DNA of 64,000 nucleotides from Kiritimatiellia bacterium (GTDB lineage Bacteria; Verrucomicrobiota; Kiritimatiellia; UBA8416; JABMPJ01): positions 1 to 64,000 of the forward strand of contig JASLOA010000038.1 of the NCBI GenBank assembly GCA_030745755.1, in the 5' to 3' direction. Below, piece by piece: positions 21,027 to 31,039 of the stretch. The first letter of the stretch is position 1. Every line of letters begins with the position of its first letter. The notes beneath the pieces were generated by a model. It made no database searches, was not told where the DNA came from, and saw only the letters and a program-made list of their open reading frames with translations. The position numbers were made by a program, and so were the translations under genes.

Positions 21027-21429
21027 ACCACTCTCCAGGGGCTGTGGTCAGTGATCCATCCAACCCGCCTTGACCACCCGTCGGCAAGCCGCCGGCTGGG
21101 CCTCCAAAACGGTGAATAGTAGGCATTTGGGCGGGTGAATGCAATAGCCGTTCTCAGAACTGAAACGCACTATTGAGAATCCCTGTGGCGGTTTGTCGGT
21201 GGTCAATAGACGGTGTGTCATGAAGCCGTAAAAACTCTGTGAAAGCAGGCACTTCCAGGGCCCTCAGGGCCATTCGGCGCCATCTGGCACGTGTGATGCT
21301 CCAGAAGAAGGTGGCCCACAGCCGGTTCGGCAGGTTTAGACCGCGAGACGCGTGGACAGGGCACAAAGATCTCCACCAACGTCGCGACCGAACTGGCTGC
21401 CGGGCGTCGGCCTTTCCCCCCCCGGGTGC

Positions 21430-22491
21430 CTACCGGGTGAATTTCTCCCGTCCCGAGAGCCCGATGATGGTCTCGGCGATGAGTTTGGCCGTGGCTTCGG
21501 CATCCTTAAGCGCAATCGTCTCAACCGGACTGTGCATGTAGCGGCTCGGGACGCTGACCAGGCCGGCGGCGACACCGCCGCGGGTCATCTGGATCGCGTA
21601 GGCATCGGTCCCCGTGCCACGCCCCTCCGGCTGGATCTGGGTCCTGATCTTGGCCTTGGTGGCTGTCTTGCGGATGATCTCGAGCAGTCTGTGGCTGTAC
21701 GTCGGCCCCATATGCAGGATCGGACCGTCACCCAGGTTGGCCGTACCCACGATCTTCTCGTTCATGCCCGGGTAATCGGTTGCGAAACCGACATCCACCG
21801 CAATCCCGATGTGAGGATCGATCGCAAATGCCGCGGTGCGTCCCCCGCGCAGTCCGACTTCCTCCTGTACCGTGCTGACGGCATGGACCGCCACCTTGAG
21901 CGGCTTGTTCTTGAGCTGGCGCAGGACATCGGCCACCACGAAGGCACCTACGCGGTCATCGAAACCACGGCAGGCCACCAGGCCATTCTTGAGATCGGTC
22001 CAGCCGGCATCGATCGTGGCGACATCGCCGAGCTTCACCGCCTTCTCGGCGTCTTTGCGGCTCTTGGCGCCGATGTCGACCCATAGGTCATGGATCTTGG
22101 TGGCGGCCTTCTCGCGGTCCTTGGGTTCGATCATGTGAATGGGCATCACGCCCACGACACCGGGTACGGGTCCCTTGGCCGTATGGATGATGATGCGCTC
22201 GCCCTGTAGCAGCGGCACATTGACCCCGCCCAGAGCCGACATCGTGAGGAGACCCTTGTCGCTGATGTACTGAACCATCAGTCCAATCTCATCACAGTGC
22301 CCTGCCAGCATCACGCGCACGGTGGCGCCGGGGTTCATGACACCATGCACGCTGCCGTGTACATCCGTTTCAACCGTGTCGGCGTAGCACTTCATGTAGG
22401 CGGCCACGATGTTCTGCCCGCGATGTTCCCATCCTGTCGGACTGGGCGTGGCCATGAGGTCCTGGAAGAAAGTGAGGGCGGTCTTGTTCAT
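21430..22491 (-). CDS. M42-family aminopeptidase
   Basis: LMATPSPTGWE, LAGHCDEIGLMV, GFDDRVGAFVVADVL, STVQEEVGLRG motifs. Confidence 0.9.
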   Translation of the reverse strand: MNKTALTFFQDLMATPSPTGWEHRGQNIVAAYMKCYADTVETDVHGSVHGVMNPGATVRVMLAGHCDEIGLMVQYISDKGLLTMSALGGVNVPLLQGERIIIHTAKGPVPGVVGVMPIHMIEPKDREKAATKIHDLWVDIGAKSRKDAEKAVKLGDVATIDAGWTDLKNGLVACRGFDDRVGAFVVADVLRQLKNKPLKVAVHAVSTVQEEVGLRGGRTAAFAIDPHIGIAVDVGFATDYPGMNEKIVGTANLGDGPILHMGPTYSHRLLEIIRKTATKAKIRTQIQPEGRGTGTDAYAIQMTRGGVAAGLVSVPSRYMHSPVETIALKDAEATAKLIAETIIGLSGREKFTR

Positions 22492-22609
22492 GCGTGGTCT
22501 CCGTTGTACACGTGCGTTTGTCAGTAATGCGTGCTCGGGATGGTAGCGTGTTGGTCGGGCATGTCAAGTTGAGTAGACATGTGAAGATGTCCGTGGTAGT
22601 TTCTGCTGC

Positions 22610-23536
22610 ATGGCAGACTCAACGAACGGAACCAGTTTTGCCTCGCTCTTCACCTGCTACCAGGTGCTCTGCCATACGCCGCTGACGGATCGCGATGAGC
22701 TGATCCGTGAAATGGTCCGTGCCCTGGGCCCTGCCCTCGAGCATGGCGAGGTGGACGATGTGGTACAGGCGGTGCTGGAACGTGAAGCGCAGCTACCCAG
22801 TGTCATGGCGCCCGGCATCGCGCTGCCGCATGCGCGCCTGCGCGGCCTGTCGCGCCTCGTCGTGGCTGTGGCCACGTCCGGGAAGGGGGTCCGTTTCAGC
22901 GACGAGGATGATGGTCTTGCCCGGCTGATCATCCTGGTACTTGCCCCGCACGATTCACCGGCAGCCTATCTCCAGGCCGTGGCCTCCCTGGCCCGTATCC
23001 TGAAGACTCCCGGTTCGGCCGACACGGTGGCTGAACTCGATACAGCCGAGGGGGTATGGCGCTTCTTCGAGCGTGGTGGGCTCGTGCTGGCGGACTATGT
23101 CTGTGCGGGCGACATCATGCGCGATGAATTCATCAGTGTGCGTTCGGACGATACGTGCGAGAAGGCGATTGACCTGTTTGCCCGGCACCAGCTCGCGGAT
23201 CTACCTGTCATCGATGCGCAGGGCAAGCTCGTGGGACTTGTCACGGCCGATGCGCTGCTGCGGGTATGCCTGCCCGACTACATCCTCTGGATGGAGGATC
23301 TGTCGCCGATCATCAACTTTGAGCCCTTTGCCGAGTTCCTGCGCAATGAAGGGAAGACCTGGCTGGCCGACATCATGAGCGACGACTACGTCATGGTGGA
23401 CGAAAAGGCACCCGCCATCGAGGTCGCCAAGGGAATGTGCAAGCGCGGCGTACGCCAGGTCCTGGTGGTGCGCGGTGAGGAGCTGGTGGGCGTGATTGCC
23501 ATTGAAGATTTTATTGCCAGGGTACTGCGGGAGTAG
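22610..23536 (+). CDS. PTS EIIA (fructose/nitrogen type) domain fused to CBS pair
   Basis: N-terminal EIIA-2-like (PGIALPHARLRGLSRLVVAVATS), C-terminal two CBS (DIMRDEFISVRSDDTCEKAIDLFARHQLADLPVID; DIMSDDYVMVDEKAPAIEVAKGMCKRGVRQVLVV). Confidence 0.85.
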   Translation: MADSTNGTSFASLFTCYQVLCHTPLTDRDELIREMVRALGPALEHGEVDDVVQAVLEREAQLPSVMAPGIALPHARLRGLSRLVVAVATSGKGVRFSDEDDGLARLIILVLAPHDSPAAYLQAVASLARILKTPGSADTVAELDTAEGVWRFFERGGLVLADYVCAGDIMRDEFISVRSDDTCEKAIDLFARHQLADLPVIDAQGKLVGLVTADALLRVCLPDYILWMEDLSPIINFEPFAEFLRNEGKTWLADIMSDDYVMVDEKAPAIEVAKGMCKRGVRQVLVVRGEELVGVIAIEDFIARVLRE

Positions 23537-23542
23537 AAAGAC

Positions 23543-25015
23543 GTGTCATCGGTTCACAAAGAGGGGATGGGCCTGCGCCAGGTGCTGATGCGCGGAGCGC
23601 TGAGCCTGCTCCTGAGCGGCGGTGTGGCGCTGCTGGCCTATAACGCAGACTATACGCTTCCGCAGATACTCTCCTGCGCCGTGTTCACCATGACCGTGCT
23701 GGCGACGCTCCTGTTCTGGGAGTTTCGGCTGGCCGTAGCCTTTCTCGGGATTGCGACGCTGTTCGGATGCAACGTGTTGACGCTGGATCGCTTTGTCGAA
23801 TCCTGTGAGCTGCCGGTTATCCTCTTCCTGGCCGGGATGATGGTCATCGTGGGTGCACTCAAGGAACTGGGATTCTTCTCGTGGATCATCGAACTGATTG
23901 TGAGCCGACGCCGCATGACCGGCCTTGCGTTCTCCCTGATCGTGATGGTCCTGTCGGCCCTGCTGGCCTGTGCCGTAGACGAGGTGACATCCATTGTCTT
24001 CGTGTGCGCGCTGGTCTTCCAGGTCTGCGACACGCTGCGGGTGCCGCCAACGCCTTTTCTGATCATGGCGGTTATGGCGACCAACATCGGTTCGGCCGGA
24101 ACGATGATCGGGAACCCGGGGGGACTGCTGATCAGTCATCGGGCCGGGTTCACGTTCGAGGATTTTCTCGTGTGGGCGTTTCCCGTGATGGTGGCCTGCC
24201 TGGTCTCCGCCGTCGGCGTGCTGCTGCTGTGGTTCCGTCGCGACATTCGTGCGCTGTCCGACGCGCTCGAAGAGCGGCGCAAGCAGAAGCTCGACCTGGG
24301 GCCGCTGGTCAAGGTGCCTTACCATCGCGGGCTGGTGATCTTTGTCGTGACACTGGGCGTCATAGCGTTTCATCACCGCGCCGAATCGTTGCTTGGCCTT
24401 GAGCAGAATACACTGCTTATGACTGCACCACTGGCAATCGCGGGCGTCCTGATGGTGTGGCGGCGTGAGCGGGCCAAGCACTACATCGAAGTGGAGGTCG
24501 ACTGGTGGGAACTGCTCTACTTCATGATGCTCTTTGCCAAGGCCGGTGCGTTGGAGCACACCGGGGTGGCGGCAAGGATTGCCACCGACTTTGCCTCAAC
24601 ATTTGAAACCGTGCCCGAACTGCTGCTCCCTGTGATCATTGGGGTCTCGGCGATCGGATCGGCTTTCGTCGACAACGTCGTGTTTGTGGCCGCTTTCGTG
24701 CCCGTTGTACGCGAGCTGAGTTCGACGCCGCTCTGGTGGGCGCTGCTGCTCGGGGCCTGCCTGGGGGGCAATGTGACGCTGATTGGATCGGCCGCCAATA
24801 TCATTGCGGTCGGCGTCCTCGAGAAGCGGCACCGTCGCGGTATCGACTTTATGGAGTGGCTCAAGGTTGGCGTGGTTGTGGGTCTCGTGACTTGCCTTGT
24901 GGCGTGGATTGCCCTATCACAAATGGCCGATCGGATGCCGGAGCATCCGGCACATCCGCATGATGGGTGGGGCGCCTGGCCGGCGGAGGATGGACGCTCC
25001 GAGGCGGACCACTAA
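23543..25015 (+). CDS. ArsB/NhaD-type ion transporter
   Basis: ~12 hydrophobic helices; ATNIGSAGTMIGNPGGLLI and GGNVTLIGSAANIIAVG motifs. Confidence 0.85.
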   Translation: MSSVHKEGMGLRQVLMRGALSLLLSGGVALLAYNADYTLPQILSCAVFTMTVLATLLFWEFRLAVAFLGIATLFGCNVLTLDRFVESCELPVILFLAGMMVIVGALKELGFFSWIIELIVSRRRMTGLAFSLIVMVLSALLACAVDEVTSIVFVCALVFQVCDTLRVPPTPFLIMAVMATNIGSAGTMIGNPGGLLISHRAGFTFEDFLVWAFPVMVACLVSAVGVLLLWFRRDIRALSDALEERRKQKLDLGPLVKVPYHRGLVIFVVTLGVIAFHHRAESLLGLEQNTLLMTAPLAIAGVLMVWRRERAKHYIEVEVDWWELLYFMMLFAKAGALEHTGVAARIATDFASTFETVPELLLPVIIGVSAIGSAFVDNVVFVAAFVPVVRELSSTPLWWALLLGACLGGNVTLIGSAANIIAVGVLEKRHRRGIDFMEWLKVGVVVGLVTCLVAWIALSQMADRMPEHPAHPHDGWGAWPAEDGRSEADH

Positions 25016-25035
25016 ACAGTTGGAGAGTCAACGGA

Positions 25036-26199
25036 ATGAGTGCGCTCCTCGTTGAGACGTTAGGTCATGCCCTGATGATTACGGGGTTCGTGGCGGTGAT
25101 GATGCTCGTGATCGAGTATCTCAACGTGGCGACGCGCGGTACCTGGGAACGGACACTCTCACGCCATACGTGGGGACAGGTGCTGCTCTCCGGCGGACTC
25201 GGCGCCACGCCCGGGTGTCTGGGTGCCTACGCCGTGACCAGTCTGTACGTGCACCGGGTTATCACGTTTGGCGCCCTGGTGGCGGCCATGGTCGCAAGCT
25301 GTGGCGATGAAGCCTTTGTGATGCTGGCCATGTTTCCCGAACGCGCCGTGCAGCTCTTTGGCCTGCTGCTCCTGGCTGGAATCGGTACCGGTGTGCTGAC
25401 AGATCTCATCTTCAAGCAGCGGCGCACCCAGGGCAGCTATCGCGATGACTACAGCGCCGTCCACCCCGGGGAGGAGCGCTGCACCCCTTTCTCTCGACAG
25501 GAGATCATCGATCAGTGGCGCCACTGCTCGCCGCATCGTCTCTGGCTGACTGCGTTCCTGGTGCTCTTTGTGGTGGGGGTCTACACGGGATCGATCGGTC
25601 ACCAGCATTTCGAGATGGGCCCGTCTTCGCCTGATGGCTTCGACGCGGCAAGCGAGGTCCACGTTGACTGCGAGCACGGTCATGTGGAGGACACGCATAC
25701 CGACGGCCATGCGGGGCATGGGCACGGACATGGCGAATGGGACTGGATCCGGGTCACCCTGTTGCTAACCGGGGTGATCGGACTCCTGATTGTTGTCACA
25801 GTGCCCGAGCACTTCCTGACCGAGCATCTGTGGAACCATCTCTTCCGCGTGCACGTATGGCGGATTCTGCTCTGGACGCTGGTCGCACTCCTGGTGATTC
25901 GCGTGCTGCTTGTTCACGTCGATGTGGCCCGGCTGGCAGGCGACAACCGTGTGTTGCTGCTGCTGTTGGCGTGCGTGGTGGGACTCATTCCCGAGTCCGG
26001 CCCGCACATGGTCTTCGTCTCGCTCTACGCCGAAGGCGTCATCCCGTTCAGTACACTTCTGGCAAGCTGCATCGTGCAGGACGGCCACGGCATGATCCCC
26101 ATGCTGGCCCACTCACGCCGTGCCTTCCTCGGCGTCAAGCTGATCAACTTCATTGTGGGTCTTGCCATCGGGTTGGTTGGTTTGTTGCTGGGCTGGTAG
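25036..26199 (+). CDS. Putative 10-TM heavy-metal exporter (ArsP_2-like) with His-rich loop
   Basis: GGLGATPGCLGAYAVTSLYVH, GLIPESGPHMVFVSLYAEGVIPFSTLLASCIVQDGHGMIPMLA; loop DCEHGHVEDTHTDGHAGHGHGHGEWDW. Confidence 0.75.
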   Translation: MSALLVETLGHALMITGFVAVMMLVIEYLNVATRGTWERTLSRHTWGQVLLSGGLGATPGCLGAYAVTSLYVHRVITFGALVAAMVASCGDEAFVMLAMFPERAVQLFGLLLLAGIGTGVLTDLIFKQRRTQGSYRDDYSAVHPGEERCTPFSRQEIIDQWRHCSPHRLWLTAFLVLFVVGVYTGSIGHQHFEMGPSSPDGFDAASEVHVDCEHGHVEDTHTDGHAGHGHGHGEWDWIRVTLLLTGVIGLLIVVTVPEHFLTEHLWNHLFRVHVWRILLWTLVALLVIRVLLVHVDVARLAGDNRVLLLLLACVVGLIPESGPHMVFVSLYAEGVIPFSTLLASCIVQDGHGMIPMLAHSRRAFLGVKLINFIVGLAIGLVGLLLGW

Positions 26200-26239
26200 G
26201 GCTGTGTTACAAATGTGAAGCTACAGGAACTCTCTCCTG

Positions 26240-26315
26240 TGTCATCCCGAGCTTGTCGAGGGATCTCCTGGCGGCCACCCGAATCGGAGATTCCTCGGCT
26301 ACGCTCGGAATGACA
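26240..26315. repeat. REPIN-like inverted pair (unit R-L)
   Basis: tgtcatcccgagcttgtcgagggatctcc ... ggagattcctcggctacgctcggaatgaca between convergent genes. Confidence 0.85.
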
Positions 26316-26360
26316 GGGAGCATGACGTGCGCTGGTTGACACGCCATAGCGCCTGTTGCC

Positions 26361-27344
26361 TCACTGCGTCGCCGCCAACGCCTCGATCACCACATCGTGC
26401 AGCGCCCCGTTCGTGGCAACCACGCCCTTGTTGTTGCGGAGTGTGCGCCTCAGCGAGAAGTCGAGCGGTACGCCGAGTGTGTCTGTGACACGGCCGCCGG
26501 CCTCGGTGACAACGATCGCTCCTGCGGCGTGGTCCCAGATCTTCTCTTCGTAGGTGGAGTTGGCCGAGGGGATGCGCAGGTAGGTGGTGGCTTCCCCGCG
26601 CGCGACGATGGCGTACTTGCACTGGCTGTCGATCCGTACCGGCGGTAGGTGGACGCCGAGGATCTCGGACACCCGACTCGACCTGCCCTGGCGTGTATGA
26701 GCCGCTTCCACCGACTCGCACAGCACCGCCTCCGATCCTGATGTTGCCACGGAGACCTGTAGCGGTGTAACCGTGCTGCCATCCATCGATAGACTGATCG
26801 CGCCCGCCCCCTTGCTGGCCGCCATGATGACGCCGCGCTGTGTAGTGTTGTGCATCGTCTTGCAGGGCAGGTGCGGACATCCGAGCGCTCCGGCCACGAC
26901 CTCGCCATCCTCAATCAGGGCGAGCGCCACGGCATACTGGTCACCCCGGATATAGCCTTTGGTTCCGTCTATAGGATCCATAGTCCAGAAGCGTCCCTCG
27001 GGGCCACCGGCATGGTCGCCCCGGTCAATCGCGGCGAGAATGGCGGTGTCATCCAGGTGTGGTTGCAGGCGGCGCACTTCGGCAAAGACGCGCGCACGGT
27101 TCTGCGCATGCTCTTCCTGCTGCAGGAGGTGCGTGTCTTCTTCCGCCACGAGCGGATCATCAGAAAAGGTCATCTGCAGGATGCTGCTCATCGCGGCCTG
27201 CGCCGCCAGGTCGGCGATTGTGACCGGCGAACGGTCCTGTTTGGTGATGGTCTCATCCGTAACGAGCGTTGCGCGTACATGTTGACACAATTCGGATGCC
27301 TGGCGAACGGCTGCAATCGCGATCTTCAGTTCCTCTTCGTACAT
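26361..27344 (-). CDS. 3'(2'),5'-bisphosphate nucleotidase (HAL2/inositol-monophosphatase family)
   Basis: LVAEEDT, WTMDPIDGTKGYIRGDQYAVALALIEDG, IWDHAAGAIVVTEAGGRVTD; start MYEEELKIAI (longer ORF runs into repeat). Confidence 0.88.
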   Translation of the reverse strand: MYEEELKIAIAAVRQASELCQHVRATLVTDETITKQDRSPVTIADLAAQAAMSSILQMTFSDDPLVAEEDTHLLQQEEHAQNRARVFAEVRRLQPHLDDTAILAAIDRGDHAGGPEGRFWTMDPIDGTKGYIRGDQYAVALALIEDGEVVAGALGCPHLPCKTMHNTTQRGVIMAASKGAGAISLSMDGSTVTPLQVSVATSGSEAVLCESVEAAHTRQGRSSRVSEILGVHLPPVRIDSQCKYAIVARGEATTYLRIPSANSTYEEKIWDHAAGAIVVTEAGGRVTDTLGVPLDFSLRRTLRNNKGVVATNGALHDVVIEALAATQ

Positions 27345-27484
27345 GACACGGATCTCCCCGGTGGTGAAGGCGGCAAGATAAACCAGAATAGGGTGTGAAT
27401 TCGATCTGCAAATGCACACCGATTTGGACGTTGGACATTCCCCGTCGGATATTGGATATTGGACTCTCTCATATCTAAAGGGCT

Positions 27485-27616
27485 TGTTGCCCAAATCGAA
27501 GAAACGCCTGCGGCGAGATGTCTCGGCAAGCTCGACATGACAGTTCCTTAGGAAAATCGGTGGTCCCGAAACTGTCATCCCGAGCGAAGTCGAGGGATCT
27601 CCTTTTGGGCAACACG
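27485..27616. repeat. REPIN-like inverted pair (L-R) flanked by TTGCCCAAA/TTTGGGCAA termini
   Basis: TTGTTGCCCAAATcg...gagatgtctcggcaagctcgacatgaca...tgtcatcccgagcgaagtcgagggatctccttttGGGCAACACG. Confidence 0.85.
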
Positions 27617-27635
27617 CCGTAAAGGAGGCGTAGGC

Positions 27636-28964
27636 ATGCATCGAACAGAACAGGCAGATCACATTGAGACGATGTCGCATCCTTTCTCGTGGCGTTTCCT
27701 TGTACTTGCCGCCGTAGCGGGGCTGCTTCTCCTGGCTGCGATGGTCACAACGGTGTCCATGCGCGGTGGTGCGTCCTCTGCCCTGATCGTGAGCGATGGC
27801 AAGGCCTACTACGCGTGGGCACGGTCGGTCTGGATCGATGGTGATGTAGACTTTGATAATGACTACCGGCTCATCTATCCGCCCGATCCACTGCCGCCGG
27901 ACCTGGACCGGCTGACGGACAGCGGCAAGGTGCTCAACAAGACACCGATCGGCCTTGCCGTGCTCGAGACGCCGGGAGTATGGCTGGGTTCACTGGCCGC
28001 AAAACTCACCGGTTATCCTGAGGATGGTGTGTCTGCGCCCTATCAGCTCATCGTGTGCGGACTGCTGATCCTGTTCTACGCGGCAGGCTGGATGCTGCTC
28101 TATTTCGCCTGGCTCCGCCTGGGCATCCCGCCCGCTCGAGCTTTCGTCGTCTGGCTTGGCATGCTGGGTGCAACGAACCTGGTCCACTATGTCGCGAAGG
28201 AACCTGCCATGACGCATGCGGCCAGCATGTCGGCCGCAGCCCTTTTGCTCTACATCGTCAGTGGCTGGCAGTCCGGCGAGAAGTGGGCTGCGGCGAAGGG
28301 CATTCCCGCGGGAGTGTTGCTGGGATTGCTGGTGTTGGTTCGGCCCGCCAACCTGGCCTTCCTTCCCTTCCTGCTGGCGTTGCTGATTGCACGGCGACTG
28401 ATCAGTGGGCGCCTGGTAGCGGGGATGGTAGCAGGGGCTCTGCTTCCGATTGCTCTGCAGGTTGGCGCCACCTATGCCTTGTGGGGGCGGATTGGCTATG
28501 GATTCTATCCGGACGAGACGTTCTCCCGCGAGTGGCGCGGGGTCTGGCTGGGGTTGTTCAGTCACAGGCATGGCCTCTTCGTTCACCATCCCTGGTATTT
28601 CCTGCTGCTGGTACTGAACCTGGTCGCACTGGCCGGTTCGTCCCGGCAACGCACTGTGGCCCTGGGCGCGCTGGTGACGTGGGTGGCTCTCGCGCTGGGG
28701 AATGGGCTGTGGTGGTGTTGGTGGTTTGGCGACAGCTTTGGAAATCGGGCCTTCATTGAGGCACTGGTACCGCTCTCGACGGCCGCCGCACTGGGTCTAT
28801 CGGCCTGGCAGCGGTCGCGCTGGTTACAGGCCGGTCTGACAGCTCTGCTGACACTGTGCATTGTGGCCAATCTCTATCTCTGGGGCGGCTACATGCTGGG
28901 CCGCTATGCACACAATGGCGATGACCCGCTGGGTCAAGTCTATGGCTGGGCGATAGGGGAGTAG
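27636..28964 (+). CDS. Multi-pass membrane protein, ArnT/GT39-like
   Basis: ~10 TM segments, N-terminal SDGKAYYAWARSVWIDGDVDFDNDYRL; Shine-Dalgarno AAAGGAGG upstream. Confidence 0.6.
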   Translation: MHRTEQADHIETMSHPFSWRFLVLAAVAGLLLLAAMVTTVSMRGGASSALIVSDGKAYYAWARSVWIDGDVDFDNDYRLIYPPDPLPPDLDRLTDSGKVLNKTPIGLAVLETPGVWLGSLAAKLTGYPEDGVSAPYQLIVCGLLILFYAAGWMLLYFAWLRLGIPPARAFVVWLGMLGATNLVHYVAKEPAMTHAASMSAAALLLYIVSGWQSGEKWAAAKGIPAGVLLGLLVLVRPANLAFLPFLLALLIARRLISGRLVAGMVAGALLPIALQVGATYALWGRIGYGFYPDETFSREWRGVWLGLFSHRHGLFVHHPWYFLLLVLNLVALAGSSRQRTVALGALVTWVALALGNGLWWCWWFGDSFGNRAFIEALVPLSTAAALGLSAWQRSRWLQAGLTALLTLCIVANLYLWGGYMLGRYAHNGDDPLGQVYGWAIGE

Positions 28965-28977
28965 CTTGAGGAGACCG

Positions 28978-29577
28978 ATGGGATCAGAGCTCATCATAGC
29001 AACCGGCAACGCCCACAAGCTTGAAGAGATCCGGGCGATTCTCACCGTGCCGGGACTGGAGCTGGTGGGGCTCGATGCCGTGCCGAACGCACCCGAGGTC
29101 GAAGAAGATCGCGACACGTTCGAGGGCAACGCCATCAAGAAGGCCGCCACGCTGGCTGAATTCACGGGCAAATGGGCGCTGGCCGATGATTCCGGACTCG
29201 AGGTCGATGCGCTGGAGGGCGCTCCCGGTGTCACCTCTGCACGCTATGCCGGCGAGCCGCCCGACTACGCGGCCAACAATGCCAAGCTGCTTCGTGAACT
29301 TACAGGCGTGATCAACCGCACGGCCCGCTTCCGTTGCGTCATGGCGCTCTGCAGTCCGGAAGGCGAAACCCACACCGTCGAGGGGCGTTGCGAAGGATAC
29401 ATCACAGACGGTGAGAAGGGGGCGGCAGGCTTCGGCTATGACCCGCTTTTCGTCCCGGAAGGACACAACACAACCTTCGCCGAAATGCCCCCCGCCGCAA
29501 AGAACGCCATCTCCCACCGCGGCCGCGCCCTGGCCAAGGCGCTCGATGAGTGGCGGACCATCCTGTCAGGAATCTGA
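28978..29577 (+). CDS. rdgB: XTP/dITP diphosphatase (RdgB/HAM1)
   Basis: IIATGNAHKLEEI, LADDSGLEVDALEGAPGVTSARYAG, GFGYDPLFVPEG. Confidence 0.96.
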   Translation: MGSELIIATGNAHKLEEIRAILTVPGLELVGLDAVPNAPEVEEDRDTFEGNAIKKAATLAEFTGKWALADDSGLEVDALEGAPGVTSARYAGEPPDYAANNAKLLRELTGVINRTARFRCVMALCSPEGETHTVEGRCEGYITDGEKGAAGFGYDPLFVPEGHNTTFAEMPPAAKNAISHRGRALAKALDEWRTILSGI

Positions 29578-29590
29578 GCCTCTCATCTGC

Positions 29591-29765
29591 TCTACAGGGC
29601 GTGCTGCCCAAATCATCACAGTTGCTCAAAGGAGATGCTTCGACAAGCTCAGCATGACAACTTCTTAGAAAACTCGGCAATTCCAGAGCTGTCATCCCGC
29701 CTGTCCGCCATAGCCCAGCGGGCGAAGGCGGGAGCGAAGTCGAGGGATCTCCTTTTGGGCAACAC
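29591..29765. repeat. REPIN-like inverted pair (L-R) with TTGCCC-type termini and nested insert
   Basis: GGGCGTGCTGCCCAAAT ... TTTTGGGCAACACGC; right unit interrupted by CGCCTGTCCGCCATAGCCCAGCGGGCGAAGGCGGGA. Confidence 0.85.
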
Positions 29766-29768
29766 GCT

Positions 29769-30932
29769 CTACAGCGTAAGCTGCAGGGCCAGGAGCGAGT
29801 AAGCGGTGGCGAGGACAGGGTCGCTTTCCCAGAAGCGGCCGGTGTCGTTGATCCAGTAGCCGCCGCCGGTGTCAGGATCCACCTTCTGTGCTGCGACGAG
29901 ACGACGGGCGATCTGGATGCGCCAGTCGATCATTTTTCCACCCTCTGTCGGTACAAGATCCTGGCCGTAGGCGTCGAGGCTGCGGGTCAGAACATTGAAG
30001 AAGAAGTAGAGGCCCTGCCCCCCCATGCCGGGGTTCTCTTTGAGGGTCCAGTGTTTGGCCGACCAGTCGAACGCCGAGCGCACGCGCGGGTCATCACGCG
30101 ATACGTCAGCATAGATCAGCGCAAGCAGACCGGCATACGTGATGCTGCCGTAGGATCTGAATGTGACCACGCCTTGCGCGTTGGTCGTGGTGCCGGCTTT
30201 CGGGTCGCTGGGGTTATAGAAGAAGCCACCCGCCTCGTCGCCCGTGCCCGAGGGGTTCTGCAGCTTGCTGACGAACTTGGCCGTTGCTTCCCAATCGATG
30301 TCGACACGTTTTTCGCCCGCGGGACGCTTATCCTCAACCGACTGCGTCACGCGCATGGCCTGCGTTGCATAGAAGGTGTTGAGCAGATCGGTGTAGGAGC
30401 GCCCGGTCGACCGATCATAGCCGAAGCCGCCATTGTATTCGTCGCCGCCGAAGTGTTGGCCGTCCGCCACAAACTTGCGCGCTTTCAGAACAAGGGGCAG
30501 GTACTTGTCGTCACCCGTCGCATGCAGGGCCGTCATGCAGATGGCCGTGTTGTAGTTGCTGAGTCCGCCGCCCTTGCGGCCGGGAACGTTGACGTAGATT
30601 CCGCCGTCCGGCTGTACGCAGGAGGTGATGAAATCGAGTGCGCCGGGCAGCACGGTGGCTCTCTTCGGGTGTTGGGTTGCCAGGTAGGACTGCACGACCA
30701 GGGCCGTGAGAGCCGGGAACTGCGTGTTCGACCACGCGCCATCCTCACGCTGCTTCGTAGCAAGCCAGCTCAGGGCCCGGTCGACCGCTGCTGTTACTTC
30801 GTTGCGAAGCGAGGGGTCGAGTTGACCGGTTGGGTTGTATTTCGAGACAACATCCACTTCGGCGGCACAGCCGCCACTGGCCACAAAGAGCACGCATACA
30901 AGGAGTACAGAAAACAGCGAGCAGTGTTTCAT
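29769..30932 (-). CDS. Secreted prenyltransferase/squalene-oxidase-repeat (alpha/alpha barrel) protein
   Basis: Signal peptide/lipobox-like SGGC; ALSWLATKQREDGAWSNTQFPALTALVVQSYL, GGIYVNVPGRKGGGLSNYNTAICMTAL. Confidence 0.7.
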   Translation of the reverse strand: MKHCSLFSVLLVCVLFVASGGCAAEVDVVSKYNPTGQLDPSLRNEVTAAVDRALSWLATKQREDGAWSNTQFPALTALVVQSYLATQHPKRATVLPGALDFITSCVQPDGGIYVNVPGRKGGGLSNYNTAICMTALHATGDDKYLPLVLKARKFVADGQHFGGDEYNGGFGYDRSTGRSYTDLLNTFYATQAMRVTQSVEDKRPAGEKRVDIDWEATAKFVSKLQNPSGTGDEAGGFFYNPSDPKAGTTTNAQGVVTFRSYGSITYAGLLALIYADVSRDDPRVRSAFDWSAKHWTLKENPGMGGQGLYFFFNVLTRSLDAYGQDLVPTEGGKMIDWRIQIARRLVAAQKVDPDTGGGYWINDTGRFWESDPVLATAYSLLALQLTL

Positions 30933-31039
30933 GGTCAGAATCCTCTCTTTAGTGTAGATACGTAACAAAGAGGGAGTGTATTAGGGTGAGACGTGAATGT
31001 GCAACCTTTAGCAGCGATCGTTCTTGGTGTTGGATCTTG

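Noticed and set aside
23546-24559. 337-aa minus-strand ORF inside the ion transporter gene
   Set aside because: Gln/His/Arg-rich antisense shadow of a TM protein; no recognisable domain.
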